NCBI GenBank assembly: GCA_024707255.1
Contig: JANQAC010000001.1
Location: forward strand, 1,054,001-1,118,000
DNA from: Asticcacaulis sp.
GTDB lineage: Bacteria; Pseudomonadota; Alphaproteobacteria; Caulobacterales; Caulobacteraceae
Reading direction: 5' to 3'
Length of the DNA stretch: 64,000 nt
Shown: positions 44,701 through 53,194 of the stretch, in pieces
Position numbering within the stretch: the first letter of the stretch is position 1
Layout of the letters: every line of letters starts with the position of its first letter
Made by a program: the position numbers and the translations under genes
Notes under the pieces: model-generated
Told to the model about the DNA's origin: nothing
The model's database searches: none
What the model saw: only the letters and a program-made list of their open reading frames with translations

Positions 44701-45231
44701 GGCCTGGGTCGGTATCGCCGCGGCAACCTGATCCACAAGCTGTTTGAAATCCTGCCGGATATTGCCCCTGAAAAGCGCGATGAGATGGCGGCGCGCTATC
44801 TCGACCGCCAGCCAGATCTCAATGCCAGCCAGCGCCGTGAAATGGCCGGGGCGGTGATGGCCGTGCTGACTGATTCGCGCTTCGCCGAAGCCTTCGGACC
44901 GGATTCGCGTCCGGAAGTGGCCCTGGCCGGCAGTATCGGCAAATCCGTGCGAGGCGACGCCATCATGCTGTCCGGCCGCATCGACCGCCTGGTGGTGACG
45001 CCGGATCGCGTGGTGATCATCGATTACAAGTCCAATCGCCCGGCGCCTGATCGGGCTGAAGATGCCGCCATTGCCTATCAGCGGCAAATGGCCGGCTATG
45101 TCGCCCTGCTGCGCCAGATCTATCCGCAAAAGACTGTGGAAGCGGCCCTGCTATGGACCGACGGCCCCAAGCTGACGCCCTTAAGCGAGGCTTTAGTAAA
45201 TCTCAGGCTTGATGAAATTCTCGTGCGTTGA
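41704..45231 (+). CDS. addA: ATP-dependent helicase/nuclease subunit A
   Basis: An 1175-residue UvrD-type helicase with a C-terminal nuclease. Walker A is ANAGSGKTS (about 23-31), motif Ia is CVTYTKAAAAEM, Walker B is LVDEAQDTSE (about 395), and motif VI is LLYVALTRARDRL. The RecB-type nuclease residues are in VVIIDYKSNRP near the end, and DFQDLINKA precedes motif II. With AddB it resects double-strand breaks for RecA loading. The ATG overlaps the addB stop (ATGA). The gene is intact. Confidence 0.97.
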   Translation: MNAQNPNAQNIAADPKASAFLTANAGSGKTSTLVNRVARLLLNGAGPERILCVTYTKAAAAEMQERLFDQLGKWAIRSDDDLSADLERIDESPHDLARARALFARALETPGGLKIQTLHGFCEKLLRRFPLEAGLSPAFQVLDDLIGGELAAKASADLLTLEAAEFSVTTEARDRLIRKLKVSGFERLLSQFIHQHDDLKAAFEALMTRQKNWALGIFQSMGLEELTSPDEVISDYENSLYWPGIENLARSMATTDGAYNQKTGAKLLAVIEAHNAGRFDIQDWYKCFYTDKGTFSSHTYSGKASEADKQELHRLAEAVPGVMDRQRAAEIAGNTLDALLLFHAFSNIYQSRKAGEGALDFQDLINKAKDLLSRGNMASWVLFKLDGGLEHILVDEAQDTSEDQWVIVKSLAEDFFSGLGQLGGQVRDAQLRTVFAVGDEKQSIYGFQGARPDKFAEARQYFIGRAVAAGQSPRVPELILSYRTLPEILGFVDAVYDAQDLSHALTLDYNHVITHEAFRLKEKGLVELWPQVQPIDAPETTADDVDIAPVDAGTRDPAAKRLARQLAATIRSEIEQGRVVFNKKGDARPLHAGDVLILVRKRDALFEHIIRELKMAGVPVSGADRLKLGDHIAFQDLRALMRFCLQPNDNLSLACVLRSPLCDLSEDDLYTLAQGREGTLWGRLRDHPETEGRFAEARAFLHWALGTARDQTAFDFLARVLNRRDGGGRSIKQRFLTRLGDECEDVLEETLALALKGEGIGLNGLSACLDLFEFRAAQIKREQEEGGRSVRVMTVHGSKGLEAPWVILPIGPQHTSASKDDLLLRGEDGGLYLCANGRKGDTAGISEIRAAKSLKDEQEGLRLLYVALTRARDRLTLCGYAGKKTPKGVAFDPWYDLLCHAFDKLEHSVEAMPLKAPFDDLEQANTAVIRLYGQRSATLAAEAAITPPEVILPGFVTRIVAQTEVDLERGRERWAAISQMGDEDREDEERAPSPLESQNGLGRYRRGNLIHKLFEILPDIAPEKRDEMAARYLDRQPDLNASQRREMAGAVMAVLTDSRFAEAFGPDSRPEVALAGSIGKSVRGDAIMLSGRIDRLVVTPDRVVIIDYKSNRPAPDRAEDAAIAYQRQMAGYVALLRQIYPQKTVEAALLWTDGPKLTPLSEALVNLRLDEILVR

Positions 45232-45284
45232 TTTCCGCCACCAATGCTCTTACATATTGGCTAATCGTTTGAAAGGAGCCGAAT

Positions 45285-45611
45285 ATGGCGACGCATAAAA
45301 TTACCGACGAAAGCTTTGAAGCCGACGTTCTGAAGTCCGACACGCCGGTCCTGGTCGATTTCTGGGCCGAATGGTGCGGCCCCTGTAAGCAGATCGCGCC
45401 GATTCTCGAAGAACTGGCCGATGGCCTGGGCGGCAAGGTGAAGATCGCCAAGCTCAATATCGAGGATTCGCCGATGACCCCGTCGCGCTTCGGCGTGCGC
45501 GGCATCCCGACCATGATGCTGTTCAAGAACGGCCAAATGACCTCGATGAAGGTCGGCGCCATGCCCAAGGCGAAGCTGGTCGAATGGCTTGGCGAGAACG
45601 AAATCGCCTAA
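45285..45611 (+). CDS. trxA: Thioredoxin 1
   Basis: 108 residues with the WCGPC active site (Cys31 and Cys34), DFWAEW before it and the cis-Pro in GIPTMMLF. It is the general cytoplasmic disulfide reductase, kept reduced by thioredoxin reductase. The ATG follows GAAAGGAGCC. It is the last gene of the 35.6-45.6 kb run, 53 bp after addA, and is followed by a strong terminator. Confidence 0.97.
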   Translation: MATHKITDESFEADVLKSDTPVLVDFWAEWCGPCKQIAPILEELADGLGGKVKIAKLNIEDSPMTPSRFGVRGIPTMMLFKNGQMTSMKVGAMPKAKLVEWLGENEIA

Positions 45612-45631
45612 GCGCAACCCATCTTAAGATC

Positions 45632-45668
45632 AAAAAAGCCCGTTGCGTCCACGCAGCGGGTTTTTTTT
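45632..45668 (+). terminator. Rho-independent terminator after trxA
   Basis: A 9-bp stem (CCCGTTGCG with CGCAGCGGG, one G-T pair) and TCCA loop is preceded by six A and followed by eight T, so it can work in both directions. Confidence 0.88.
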
Positions 45669-45679
45669 GATCTGGACTC

Positions 45680-45829
45680 CGGCGATAGCGGTAGCGTGAG
45701 AGGATCACGGATATCTGTGTAATCTGTGGATACGCTTCTTGCCAGCGTTGGTGCGCGCGTGAACATCCATTTTTGATCCACAGATTACACAGATATTCAG
45801 GGCAACCACACGCTACCGCTATCGTCGGC
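45680..45829. repeat. Long two-part inverted repeat between trxA and folC
   Basis: Outer arms GATAGCGGTAGCGTG (45684-45698) and its complement (45809-45823), inner arms of 21 bp at 45711-45731 and 45776-45796 that read ATCTGTGTAATCTGTGG. The spacer of about 45 bp holds no gene. The inner arms resemble the widespread ATCTGTG-type intergenic repeats of many bacteria. Together they could fold into a long cruciform or RNA hairpin. Confidence 0.78.
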
Positions 45830-45843
45830 AGAGGGAAATCAGG

Positions 45844-47145
45844 TCAACGTGGCCATGTGTCTTCCGAGAGCGCCAGGCAATCGCCCACCAGATAGAGCGA
45901 GCCGCAGATCAGTACCCGGACCAGCTCTGGCGGCAACGATTTGATGGCATCGAGAGGGCTTGCAGCCACGCTGGCTTCCAGGCCCTTGCCTTGCGCGGCG
46001 GTGGCCAATTCGGCCGGGGGGATGGCGGCCTCGCTGCTGAAACCGACACAGTGGATATGCGCCTCAAGGCCGGCGAAATGACCGAAGAATTCAACGGCAT
46101 CCTTGGTATTGATCAGTCCACAGATGAGATGCAGCGGCTTCGGATCACGCGCCTGCTGGCGGTCGATAAAGTCGCGCAAGGCTCGTGCGGCATGGGGATT
46201 GTGCCCGCCGTCCAGCCACAGTTCGGACGCGGTGTTGCCGAGCGCCTCATACAAAGGGCCGGCCTTAAGCGCTTGCAGACGACCCGGCCATTGCGCGGTT
46301 TTCAGGCCGGTTTCGATAGCCTCCGTAGAAAGGCCCAGCATCAATGCGGCCTTGATGGCCAGTCCGGCGTTTTCGATCTGGTGCGCACCGGCCAGCGCCG
46401 GCAGCGGCAGGTCATACAGCGCATCCTCATCCTGGAAGATCAGCCGGTCGCCTTCACGCCAGGCGTCAATGCCCTGCCCCATGCTGGTGAGGGAAATGCT
46501 GTGTTTCAGCGCCTGCCATTCCAGTGCCTGGGCCGCTTCGTCCGGTTGGCGGGCGCTCAGGGCGGGTGTGCCGCTCTTGAAGATGCCCGCCTTCTGGCGC
46601 GCGATCGTCGCCAGATCATTGCCGAGGAAAGCCTGATGATCATAGTCGATAGGGGTGATGATCGTCAGTTTCGGATGGGCGATGATATTGGTGGCGTCGA
46701 GCCGGCCACCGAGACCGGTTTCCAGCAGGAGCAGGTCAGCGGGCGTTTCGGAAAAAGCTAGAAAGGCGGCGGCGGTGGTCGATTCGAAGAAAGTCAGGGG
46801 TTGCCCGGCATTGGCGGTTTCGACGCGGTTCAGGCAATAGGCCAGATAGTCCTCATCGATCAGGGTGCCGGCCAGACGGATGCGTTCGGCGAAATGCACC
46901 AGATGCGGCGAGGTATAGACATGAACGCGCAAGCCCTGCGCCTCGGCCATGGCGCGCAGCAAAGCGATGGTCGAGCCCTTGCCATTGGTGCCGGCGACAT
47001 GAACAACCGGCGGCAGTCTGTCCTGCGGTCGGCCCAGCGCTTCGCAGACGCCCAGCATCCGGTCGAGATTGAGGTCGATCAGCTTGGGATGCAGGGCTTT
47101 CAGGCGCTCAAGCGGCGCGTCGAAGGGCAGTAGGCGGTCGGTCAT
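45844..47145 (-). CDS. folC: Bifunctional folylpolyglutamate/dihydrofolate synthase
   Basis: 433 residues. The ATP loop is HVAGTNGKGSTIALLRA (about 48-64), followed by YTSPHLVHFAERIR, the Mg-binding LLLETGLGGRLDATN, and LWLDGGHNPHAARA. It joins glutamate to dihydropteroate and to folates. Last gene of the trp-acc-folC minus-strand group, but separated from accD by a repeat and a small membrane gene. Confidence 0.96.
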   Translation of the reverse strand: MTDRLLPFDAPLERLKALHPKLIDLNLDRMLGVCEALGRPQDRLPPVVHVAGTNGKGSTIALLRAMAEAQGLRVHVYTSPHLVHFAERIRLAGTLIDEDYLAYCLNRVETANAGQPLTFFESTTAAAFLAFSETPADLLLLETGLGGRLDATNIIAHPKLTIITPIDYDHQAFLGNDLATIARQKAGIFKSGTPALSARQPDEAAQALEWQALKHSISLTSMGQGIDAWREGDRLIFQDEDALYDLPLPALAGAHQIENAGLAIKAALMLGLSTEAIETGLKTAQWPGRLQALKAGPLYEALGNTASELWLDGGHNPHAARALRDFIDRQQARDPKPLHLICGLINTKDAVEFFGHFAGLEAHIHCVGFSSEAAIPPAELATAAQGKGLEASVAASPLDAIKSLPPELVRVLICGSLYLVGDCLALSEDTWPR

Positions 47146-47153
47146 GTCATACT

Positions 47154-47266
47154 TCCCCCTCGCCCCGTTTACGGGGAGAGGGTCGGGGTGAGGGGCTGCT
47201 AATCGGTAAGGTTGCCCCTCACCCGGCCCTTCGGGCCACCCTCTCCCCGTAAACGGGGCGAGGGGA
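47154..47266. repeat. Inverted repeat of CCCCTCGCCCCGTTTACGGG type
   Basis: The left arm at 47154-47195 and right arm at 47215-47266 are complementary over most of their length, and each contains an inner palindrome (CCCCGTTTACGGGG). A small hairpin (GGCCCTTCGGGCC) sits in the right arm. It has the same general form as the other GC palindromes here but a different sequence. It lies between folC and the small membrane gene. Confidence 0.78.
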
Positions 47267-47296
47267 TATATCCGCCCATTAGCACCTCAATCGGAT

Positions 47297-47812
47297 TCAG
47301 GGGAGAGGTTTTGCTGCGTCCTTATCCGGTCGGCGGATCAGCCAGAAAATAATCGCACCACTGATAAGATAAAACAGCATGAACCAGCCATTTGCATGCC
47401 AGTCTTTCATCTCTGCTACCCTATCTTGCAATTGCGTGAAAAGTGGTTGTCTTGCGTCATCAACACTACTTGACCATGCCTCACCCAACCAGACCCCTAT
47501 TGGAAATCCGATTAAAACAGCCGTTGCAAGATTGGACAACAAGCCTGTCCAACCAATTTTCTGCAAGAGGGCCTGAATGGGTAGACCAAACGTCAGAGAG
47601 GGAATACCCCAACCGATAGTACATAAATATAGGTTAGCAGGGCTCAACGCATAAAAGCTGGGCGTCCGATGCAGAAACAACCCGTCAACAATGCCTTTTA
47701 ACAGACACATGCTAAGAACACCCCCGACCACTGAAGCGACAGCGACAAATGTCGATTTTGTCAGTCGCCCAAATACTCTGGTGGTAATTTCAAAAATCTC
47801 ATAGCCTTCCAT
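47297..47812 (-). CDS. Hypothetical integral membrane protein
   Basis: 171 residues from the ATG at 47812, preceded by GGGGGG (a GTG at 47830 is less likely). Four hydrophobic segments lie at about 22-45, 60-80, 90-112 and 140-162. AT-richer codon use and a position between accD and folC, where related genomes usually have none, point to a late insertion. No family recognised. Confidence 0.6.
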   Translation of the reverse strand: MEGYEIFEITTRVFGRLTKSTFVAVASVVGGVLSMCLLKGIVDGLFLHRTPSFYALSPANLYLCTIGWGIPSLTFGLPIQALLQKIGWTGLLSNLATAVLIGFPIGVWLGEAWSSSVDDARQPLFTQLQDRVAEMKDWHANGWFMLFYLISGAIIFWLIRRPDKDAAKPLP

Positions 47813-47871
47813 GGTTCCCCCCGTCACCACGCAAAGAATAACTTACGGGTCCAAGGTCGTTATGACCCTGG

Positions 47872-48807
47872 CTAAGCCGCCTTACGCTTGCCGCTCATCA
47901 GCATCGACATCAGCGCACCCAGCACTTCCGGCAGTTCGGAACGCGGGACGACCCGATCGACCATGCCTTTTTCCACCAGGAATTCCGAGCGCTGGAAACC
48001 TTCCGGCAGCTTTTCACGGATGGTGGTCTCGATCACGCGCGGGCCGGCAAAGCAGATCAACGCGCCGGGTTCAGCCAGGTGGATATCACCCAGCATGGCG
48101 TAGGAGGCCGTGACGCCGCCGGTGGTCGGGTCGGTCAGGACCACGAGATAGGGCAGTTGCGCCTTCTTCAGTTCCTGAATGGCCAGGGTCGTGCGGGCCA
48201 TCTGCATCAGCGACAGAGCGCCTTCCTGCATCCGGGCGCCGCCGGCAGCGGTGAAGACGACCAGCGGCACCTGGCGCTCCACGGCGGCCTTGGCGGCGGC
48301 GATAAAGCCTTCACCGGCGGCCATGCCGAGCGAACCGCCCATGAAGGCGAAATCCTGAACGAGCACAATACAATCGACGCCCTGAACCTTGCCATAGCCA
48401 ATCGCCATGACGTCGCGCTCGCCGGTGGCGTTGCGGGCGGCCTTCAGGCGGTCCTTGTAGGGCTTGCCATCAGAGAAATGCAGCGGATCTTCGACCACTT
48501 CCGGTGTCGGCAGGCTCTCGAACTGGCCGTCATCGAAGGTGAATTTCATGCGCGCCTTGGGGCCAATGCGCATGTGGCGACCGGACGGCGTCACCCACAG
48601 GGCGGCTTCCAGGTCGGAGCGGTAGATCATGTCGCCGGTATCGGGGTCTTTCACCCAAAGGTTTTCCGGCGTTTCGCGTTTGCTGCCGACGAAATTGGAG
48701 ATGCCGGGGGCGATCTTGGACAGCCAGCCGCCCCGTTCGCGGCGCTCGGCGGATTTTGCGGCGGGGGGCAATTTGGGGCCCTTGTCGGACTTGTCAGCCA
48801 TAGCCAT
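47872..48807 (-). CDS. accD: Acetyl-CoA carboxylase carboxyltransferase subunit beta
   Basis: 311 residues. The crotonase-type core has GGSLGMAAGEGFI, TAAGGARMQEGALSLMQM, and LTDPTTGGVTASYAMLGD, with the oxyanion glycines in place. With AccA it moves carboxyl from biotin to acetyl-CoA, the first step of fatty acid synthesis. The usual N-terminal four-Cys zinc ribbon is present only as its fold outline (NLWVKDPDTGDMIYRSDL and VTPSGRHMRI) with all Cys replaced. It begins two bases after the trpA stop codon. Confidence 0.95.
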   Translation of the reverse strand: MAMADKSDKGPKLPPAAKSAERRERGGWLSKIAPGISNFVGSKRETPENLWVKDPDTGDMIYRSDLEAALWVTPSGRHMRIGPKARMKFTFDDGQFESLPTPEVVEDPLHFSDGKPYKDRLKAARNATGERDVMAIGYGKVQGVDCIVLVQDFAFMGGSLGMAAGEGFIAAAKAAVERQVPLVVFTAAGGARMQEGALSLMQMARTTLAIQELKKAQLPYLVVLTDPTTGGVTASYAMLGDIHLAEPGALICFAGPRVIETTIREKLPEGFQRSEFLVEKGMVDRVVPRSELPEVLGALMSMLMSGKRKAA

Positions 48808-48810
48808 ACG

Positions 48811-49684
48811 TCATCTTACTCCGGTTACACCTGTGTTGCCGTTTTGGGCCGCCAGCCGAGCAGAATGGACAGCGTCTGCCAAAATGGCGGCCTTTTCCAG
48901 CACATTCGTGCGGTTCGGGTTATTTTCTGGTAAATTTTTCGTTTGCGCCAATGCCGCGATCTCGTCCACCAAGGCCGAGCCGACAACGGCGGCGTCGGCA
49001 ATGCGGGCCACGCTGGCCGCGCTTTCCGGCGTGCGGATACCGAAGCCCACAGCCACCGGCAAGTTGGCGGCTTCGCGCACCCTGGCCACCTGGTCGGCGA
49101 TGGCGTCGGCATCGACCGCCTTGACGCCGGTGACGCCGGCGACCGAAACATAATAGATGAAGCCGCGCGTGCGCCGGACAATGGTTTGCAGGCGGCTGGC
49201 GTCGGTGGTTGGGGTCGCCAGGCGGATCAGGGCGATATCGTTGGCATCGAGCGCATCGGTCAGCTCTTCGGCCTCTTCCGGGGGGCAGTCCACAACAATG
49301 AGTCCGTCGGCGCCGGCTTCCGAAGCCGTCCGGGCAAAACGCTCATAGCCGAGGAATTCGACCGGGTTCATATAGCCCATCAGGATGATCGGCGTGTCCT
49401 GGTCGGTCTCGCGGAAACGCTTCACCAGCATGAAGACATCACGCAGCTTGGTGCCGGCGGCGAGGCTGCGTTCGGCGGCGCGCTGGATGGTCGGCCCTTC
49501 GGCCATCGGGTCGGAGAAGGGGAAGCCCAGTTCGATGATATCGGCGCCCGCCGCGGGCAGGCCCTTCAGGATTTCAAACGTGGTTTCCGAGGTCCGGGTC
49601 GCCGGCCATGATATAGGCGATGAAGGCGGATGTGTTTTGCGCTTTCAGGTCGGCGAAGCGCTTGTCGATACGGGCCACACTCAT
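48811..49684 (-). pseudogene. trpA: Tryptophan synthase alpha subunit, frame broken by one indel
   Basis: The ATG at 49684 overlaps the trpB stop (ATGA). The first 31 codons ([13 protein letters not shown]) stay in frame, then an extra G near 49588 leads to a stop. The rest ([20 protein letters not shown], with the catalytic Glu in IELGFPFSDP) is in the next frame to 48811. Corrected, it is about 290 residues with GFGIRTPE and an intact indole-glycerol phosphate site. The catalytic Asp is in the VVDCPPEEA region. The remaining gene is sound, so sequence error is likely. Confidence 0.88.
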
Positions 49685-50916
49685 GACAACAGACTCGCTC
49701 CCGCTTCACCCATGTGCTTGGCGACCGTGGCGATATCCTTGTCGCCGCGGCCGGAGAGATTAAGCACCACGATCCCACCCTTGCCGACTTCCTTCGCCAG
49801 TTCGCCGACACGCGCGATGGCGTGCGACGATTCCAGTGCCGGAATGATGCCTTCCAGTTTGCAGGTGAGCGCAAACGCGGCGAGCGCCTCCTCGTCAGTG
49901 GTGGTCACGTACTTGGCGCGGCCGATATCGAAGAGGTAGGCGTGTTCCGGCCCGATGCCCGGATAGTCGAGGCCGGCCGAGATTGAATGGCCTTCGAGGA
50001 TCTGGCCGTCGTCGTCCTGGAGCAGATAGGTGCGGTTGCCGTGCAGCACGCCGGGGCGGCCGCCATTCAGCGAAGAGGCGTGGCCGTTATAGACGTCGAG
50101 GCCGTGGCCCGCCGCTTCCACGCCGACCAGCTTGACGGTGTCGTAGTCAATGAAGGGATGGAACATGCCGATGGCATTCGATCCGCCGCCGACGCAGGCG
50201 ATCACGGCATCCGGCAGACGGCCTTCTCTTTCGAGGATTTGCGTGCGGGTTTCCTTACCGATCACGGTCTGGAATTCGCGCACCATCTCCGGATAGGGAT
50301 GCATCCCGGCGGCGGTGCCGATCATGTAATAGGTATCGTGGACATTCGTCACCCAGTCGCGCAGGGCCTCATTCATGGCGTCCTTCAAGGTGCCCTGGCC
50401 ATTGGTGACCGGGGAAACCGTGGTGCCCAGAAGCTGCATCCGGAAGACGTTCGGCTTTTGCCGCTCCACATCCGTGGCGCCCATATAGACGGTGCAGGGC
50501 AAATCAAAGCGGGCGCAGACCGTGGCCGAGGCGACGCCATGCTGGCCGGCGCCGGTTTCGGCGATGATGCGCGTGCGGCCCATGCGCTTTGCCAGCAAAA
50601 TCTGGCCGATGCAGTTGTTGATCTTGTGCGCGCCGGTGTGGTTCAGTTCTTCGCGCTTGAAATAGATCTTGGCGCCGCCAAAATGCTCGGTCATGCGCTC
50701 GGCGAAATAGAGCGGCGACGGCCGGCCGACGAAGTGCGTCATCAGGCTGTGATATTCGGCCCAGAAACTTTCGTCATTCTTGGCGTCATGCCAGGCTTGC
50801 GTCAGTTCCAAAACCAGCGGCATCAGGGTTTCGGGGACATAAAGTCCGCCGAACTGGCCAAACCGGCCTCGGGCGTCCGGCTGGCTGTAGCTGTTTCTTA
50901 GAACGGGATCGCTCAC
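49681..50916 (-). CDS. trpB: Tryptophan synthase beta subunit
   Basis: 411 residues from a GTG behind AAAGGAATTC. The PLP lysine is Lys98 in [20 protein letters not shown] and the phosphate-binding [10 protein letters not shown] follow, and [14 protein letters not shown] lies near the end. It joins indole and serine to tryptophan, with indole channelled from TrpA. Its stop overlaps the trpA start. Confidence 0.97.
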   Translation of the reverse strand: MSDPVLRNSYSQPDARGRFGQFGGLYVPETLMPLVLELTQAWHDAKNDESFWAEYHSLMTHFVGRPSPLYFAERMTEHFGGAKIYFKREELNHTGAHKINNCIGQILLAKRMGRTRIIAETGAGQHGVASATVCARFDLPCTVYMGATDVERQKPNVFRMQLLGTTVSPVTNGQGTLKDAMNEALRDWVTNVHDTYYMIGTAAGMHPYPEMVREFQTVIGKETRTQILEREGRLPDAVIACVGGGSNAIGMFHPFIDYDTVKLVGVEAAGHGLDVYNGHASSLNGGRPGVLHGNRTYLLQDDDGQILEGHSISAGLDYPGIGPEHAYLFDIGRAKYVTTTDEEALAAFALTCKLEGIIPALESSHAIARVGELAKEVGKGGIVVLNLSGRGDKDIATVAKHMGEAGASLLS

Positions 50917-50953
50917 CGTGAGAATTCCTTTAAGTTTAAGGTTGGGAGCCCGC

Positions 50954-51604
50954 TTATAGCGACTTTGCCGCTTTTAGGAAGCCCGAAATCAGCGCATTGT
51001 CCTTCACGCCGGGCGCGGATTCGACACCGGACGAGATATCCAGCATTGGCGCACCGGACTCTTTTACGGCGGCGCCGATGGTTTCGGATGACAGCCCGCC
51101 GGCCAAAAACCAGGGTTTGACTGCGGCGTGATGACGCATGAGCGTCCAGTCAAAGCTCAGGCCCAGGCCGCCCGGCAGGTCCGCAGTCTTCGGCGGCTTG
51201 GCGTCGAACATCATATATTCGACATATGGCTCATAGAGGGGCGCCTCATCGAGGTCGCTTTTTTCGCTGACACTGATTGCCTTGATCAGGGGCAAATGGG
51301 TTAACGCGGCGATCTCGGCCACGCGCTGCGGCGTCTCCTTGCCGTGGAGCTGGATCAAGTCGGGCTTTACCTCGTCCCGGAGCGTTTCCAGCAGGTCATT
51401 TTCCGGATTGACGACAACGCTGACAAGCGGAATGGTAGCGTTAACGCTGCGAATCGCCAGGATCAGGTCTTTCATGGCGTTGAGCGTCAAATGGCGCGGA
51501 CTTTTGGCGAAATGGATGAAGCCCAAAAAGTCAGCGCTGTCATTGATCGCGGCGATTGCCGCATCCATTGTCCGAATTCCGCAAATTTTTACCGCAGTCG
51601 GCAT
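50954..51604 (-). CDS. trpF: Phosphoribosylanthranilate isomerase
   Basis: A 216-residue TIM barrel. The catalytic Cys is in VKICGIRT (residues 5-12), the IQLHGKETP segment lies mid-protein, and [16 protein letters not shown] holds the catalytic Asp and phosphate site. It is the third step of tryptophan synthesis from chorismate. It begins the trpF-trpB-trpA-accD run, with a GAGG ribosome site. Confidence 0.95.
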   Translation of the reverse strand: MPTAVKICGIRTMDAAIAAINDSADFLGFIHFAKSPRHLTLNAMKDLILAIRSVNATIPLVSVVVNPENDLLETLRDEVKPDLIQLHGKETPQRVAEIAALTHLPLIKAISVSEKSDLDEAPLYEPYVEYMMFDAKPPKTADLPGGLGLSFDWTLMRHHAAVKPWFLAGGLSSETIGAAVKESGAPMLDISSGVESAPGVKDNALISGFLKAAKSL

Positions 51605-51746
51605 AAAAAGACCTCGATTTGGTGTTGTTTTGGACAGATGCTTTAGTAAAAATCAAGATTTGGAAGTTAATTTCCAAACTTAATTAAGCCGGCCCACAAA
51701 AATAAAAAGGCCGGGTATAAAAATAAGAAGATAGGGCAAGGAAATT
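51605..51746. promoter_or_regulatory. Divergent promoter region, trpF and glk
   Basis: 142 AT-rich bases between genes that point apart. The ribosome sites are GAGGTCTTTTT for trpF and AGGGCAAGGAA for glk. No leader peptide rich in Trp codons and no clear attenuator hairpin was seen. Confidence 0.5.
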
Positions 51747-52695
51747 ATGACGGATTACGTGTTGCTGAGTGATATCAGTAATGGCAGCTATCTTAAGCTG
51801 GCCATGGCGCGGCGCGGCGAACGCCCGCGGGAATCGACTCATTACGCCTGTAACAGTCTTGAAAGCTACAAGACAGCTATTTCCGACTTTCTGGAAGCGC
51901 AGGACAAGCCGCGACTGGCTGGCGCGGCCATTTCGGCGGCGGGCTGGGAACGCGGCGGGGTCATTCAGCTTCCCAATCATGGCTTTTCGATCGACCGTGC
52001 CGACATGCGCGGTTTTCTCGATACCCCGCGCATCAACCTGGTCAATGATTTCGTCGCCAAGGCCCTGGCCATTCCGCGCCTGCATGGCAATGAATGTGAA
52101 AAAAATCTGCGGTGGCGATGCCGTGGAAGAACAGGTTATCGCCGTGATCGGTCCGCACAACGGCCTGGGCATGTCGGCTCTGGTGCCGGACGGCATGGGC
52201 GGCTGGACGGCCATGCCGACTGAAGGCGGCCATTCCGACCTGGCCCCCACCTCGGATATCGAGGAAGCGGTGCTGCGCGTGCTGATCGACAAGTACGGCC
52301 ATGTGTCACGCGAGCGCGTGATCTCCATTCCCGGCGTGGCCGATATCTGGGCCGCACTGGCACAGATTGAAGGCGATGACGCCAGGGCGCCATCCATCGA
52401 GGAAATCATCGCCCTCGCCTCGACCGGCGATCCGCGCGGCAAACAGGCGATCGACCTGAGCATGGGCTGGTTCGCCGCCATGGCCTCGGACGTGGCCCTG
52501 ATCCTGGGGGCGCGCGGGGGCGTCTATCTGGCCGGCGACCTGCTCGACATGATCGGCGACCTGTTCGATGTGGACGCCTTTGTCCGGCGCTACAGTGACA
52601 AGGGCCGCCTGAGCAATTATGTGTCTGAGATTCCGGTCTACCGGACCCTGGCGCCGGATATGGAAATCATCGGCCTGGCGACCCTGTTCGACTGA
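51747..52695 (+). pseudogene. glk: Glucokinase, frame broken at an A7 run
   Basis: ATG at 51747. The frame is good to the run of seven A at 52098-52104, where one extra A shifts it; with six A the protein continues GNECEKICGGDAV in the other frame to 52695. Corrected, it is about 315 residues of the E. coli Glk type: LSDISNGSYLKLA (phosphate loop), LVNDFVAKALAI, IGPHNGLGMSALVP, and the zinc-free TEGGHSDLAP with the catalytic region. It phosphorylates glucose. The 3' end overlaps the convergent gene by 29 bp. Confidence 0.85.
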
Positions 52696-53194
52696 CGCCT
52701 AACAGTCCATTCCGGCCCACCAGGAAATGGGTCACTGCCAGATATTTCGGCTCTTCATTCATCTGATTTGAGAGTGTCTCAACACCGCGCTCGCGGGAAT
52801 AGCTGAAATGAAGGTAGGTATCCCCCTTCTCGGTTACGGAAATAAGCCAAACCTTGTGATCGCCCCCAGTCAGAATTTGAAGGACATGAAAATGTGCCGC
52901 CCCTAAATCCCAATTTGACGGCAAATCGCCCATGCTTGGTACAGCAATGGCGTGTCCCGTTATTGAGGCACATAAAAGGCGTTTGGTAGAGCAGTCGGTA
53001 TATTGGCCACCCTGATCACCACGCTCTTTTATATTGGCGGTTCCCTGATATGAAACGTGCTGTGCAACAGGATCAAAAACTATGAATCGATCGCCAGTAT
53101 GGCTGACATAGACAATAGGTTTGGCCTCAAAGGCGAAAGTACTGCCCGCCAATAGCCAAAGTCCGAAAATCGAAGCCAGAACAGCATATTTCAT
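52667..53194 (-). CDS. Secreted hypothetical protein
   Basis: 175 residues with a signal peptide (about 1-21, ending FAFEA) and a soluble domain with two or three Cys. The ATG overlaps the stop of the LacI gene (ATGA), with GGAGGGAAAGG upstream, so it is translated in one transcript with that regulator. Its last nine codons overlap the end of glk on the other strand. No family recognised. Confidence 0.6.
   Translation of the reverse strand: MKYAVLASIFGLWLLAGSTFAFEAKPIVYVSHTGDRFIVFDPVAQHVSYQGTANIKERGDQGGQYTDCSTKRLLCASITGHAIAVPSMGDLPSNWDLGAAHFHVLQILTGGDHKVWLISVTEKGDTYLHFSYSRERGVETLSNQMNEEPKYLAVTHFLVGRNGLLGVSRTGSPGR

Noticed and set aside
47154-47266. CRISPR-like repeat
   Set aside because: There are only two arms, inverted and not direct, with no regular spacers. 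It is an intergenic palindrome.
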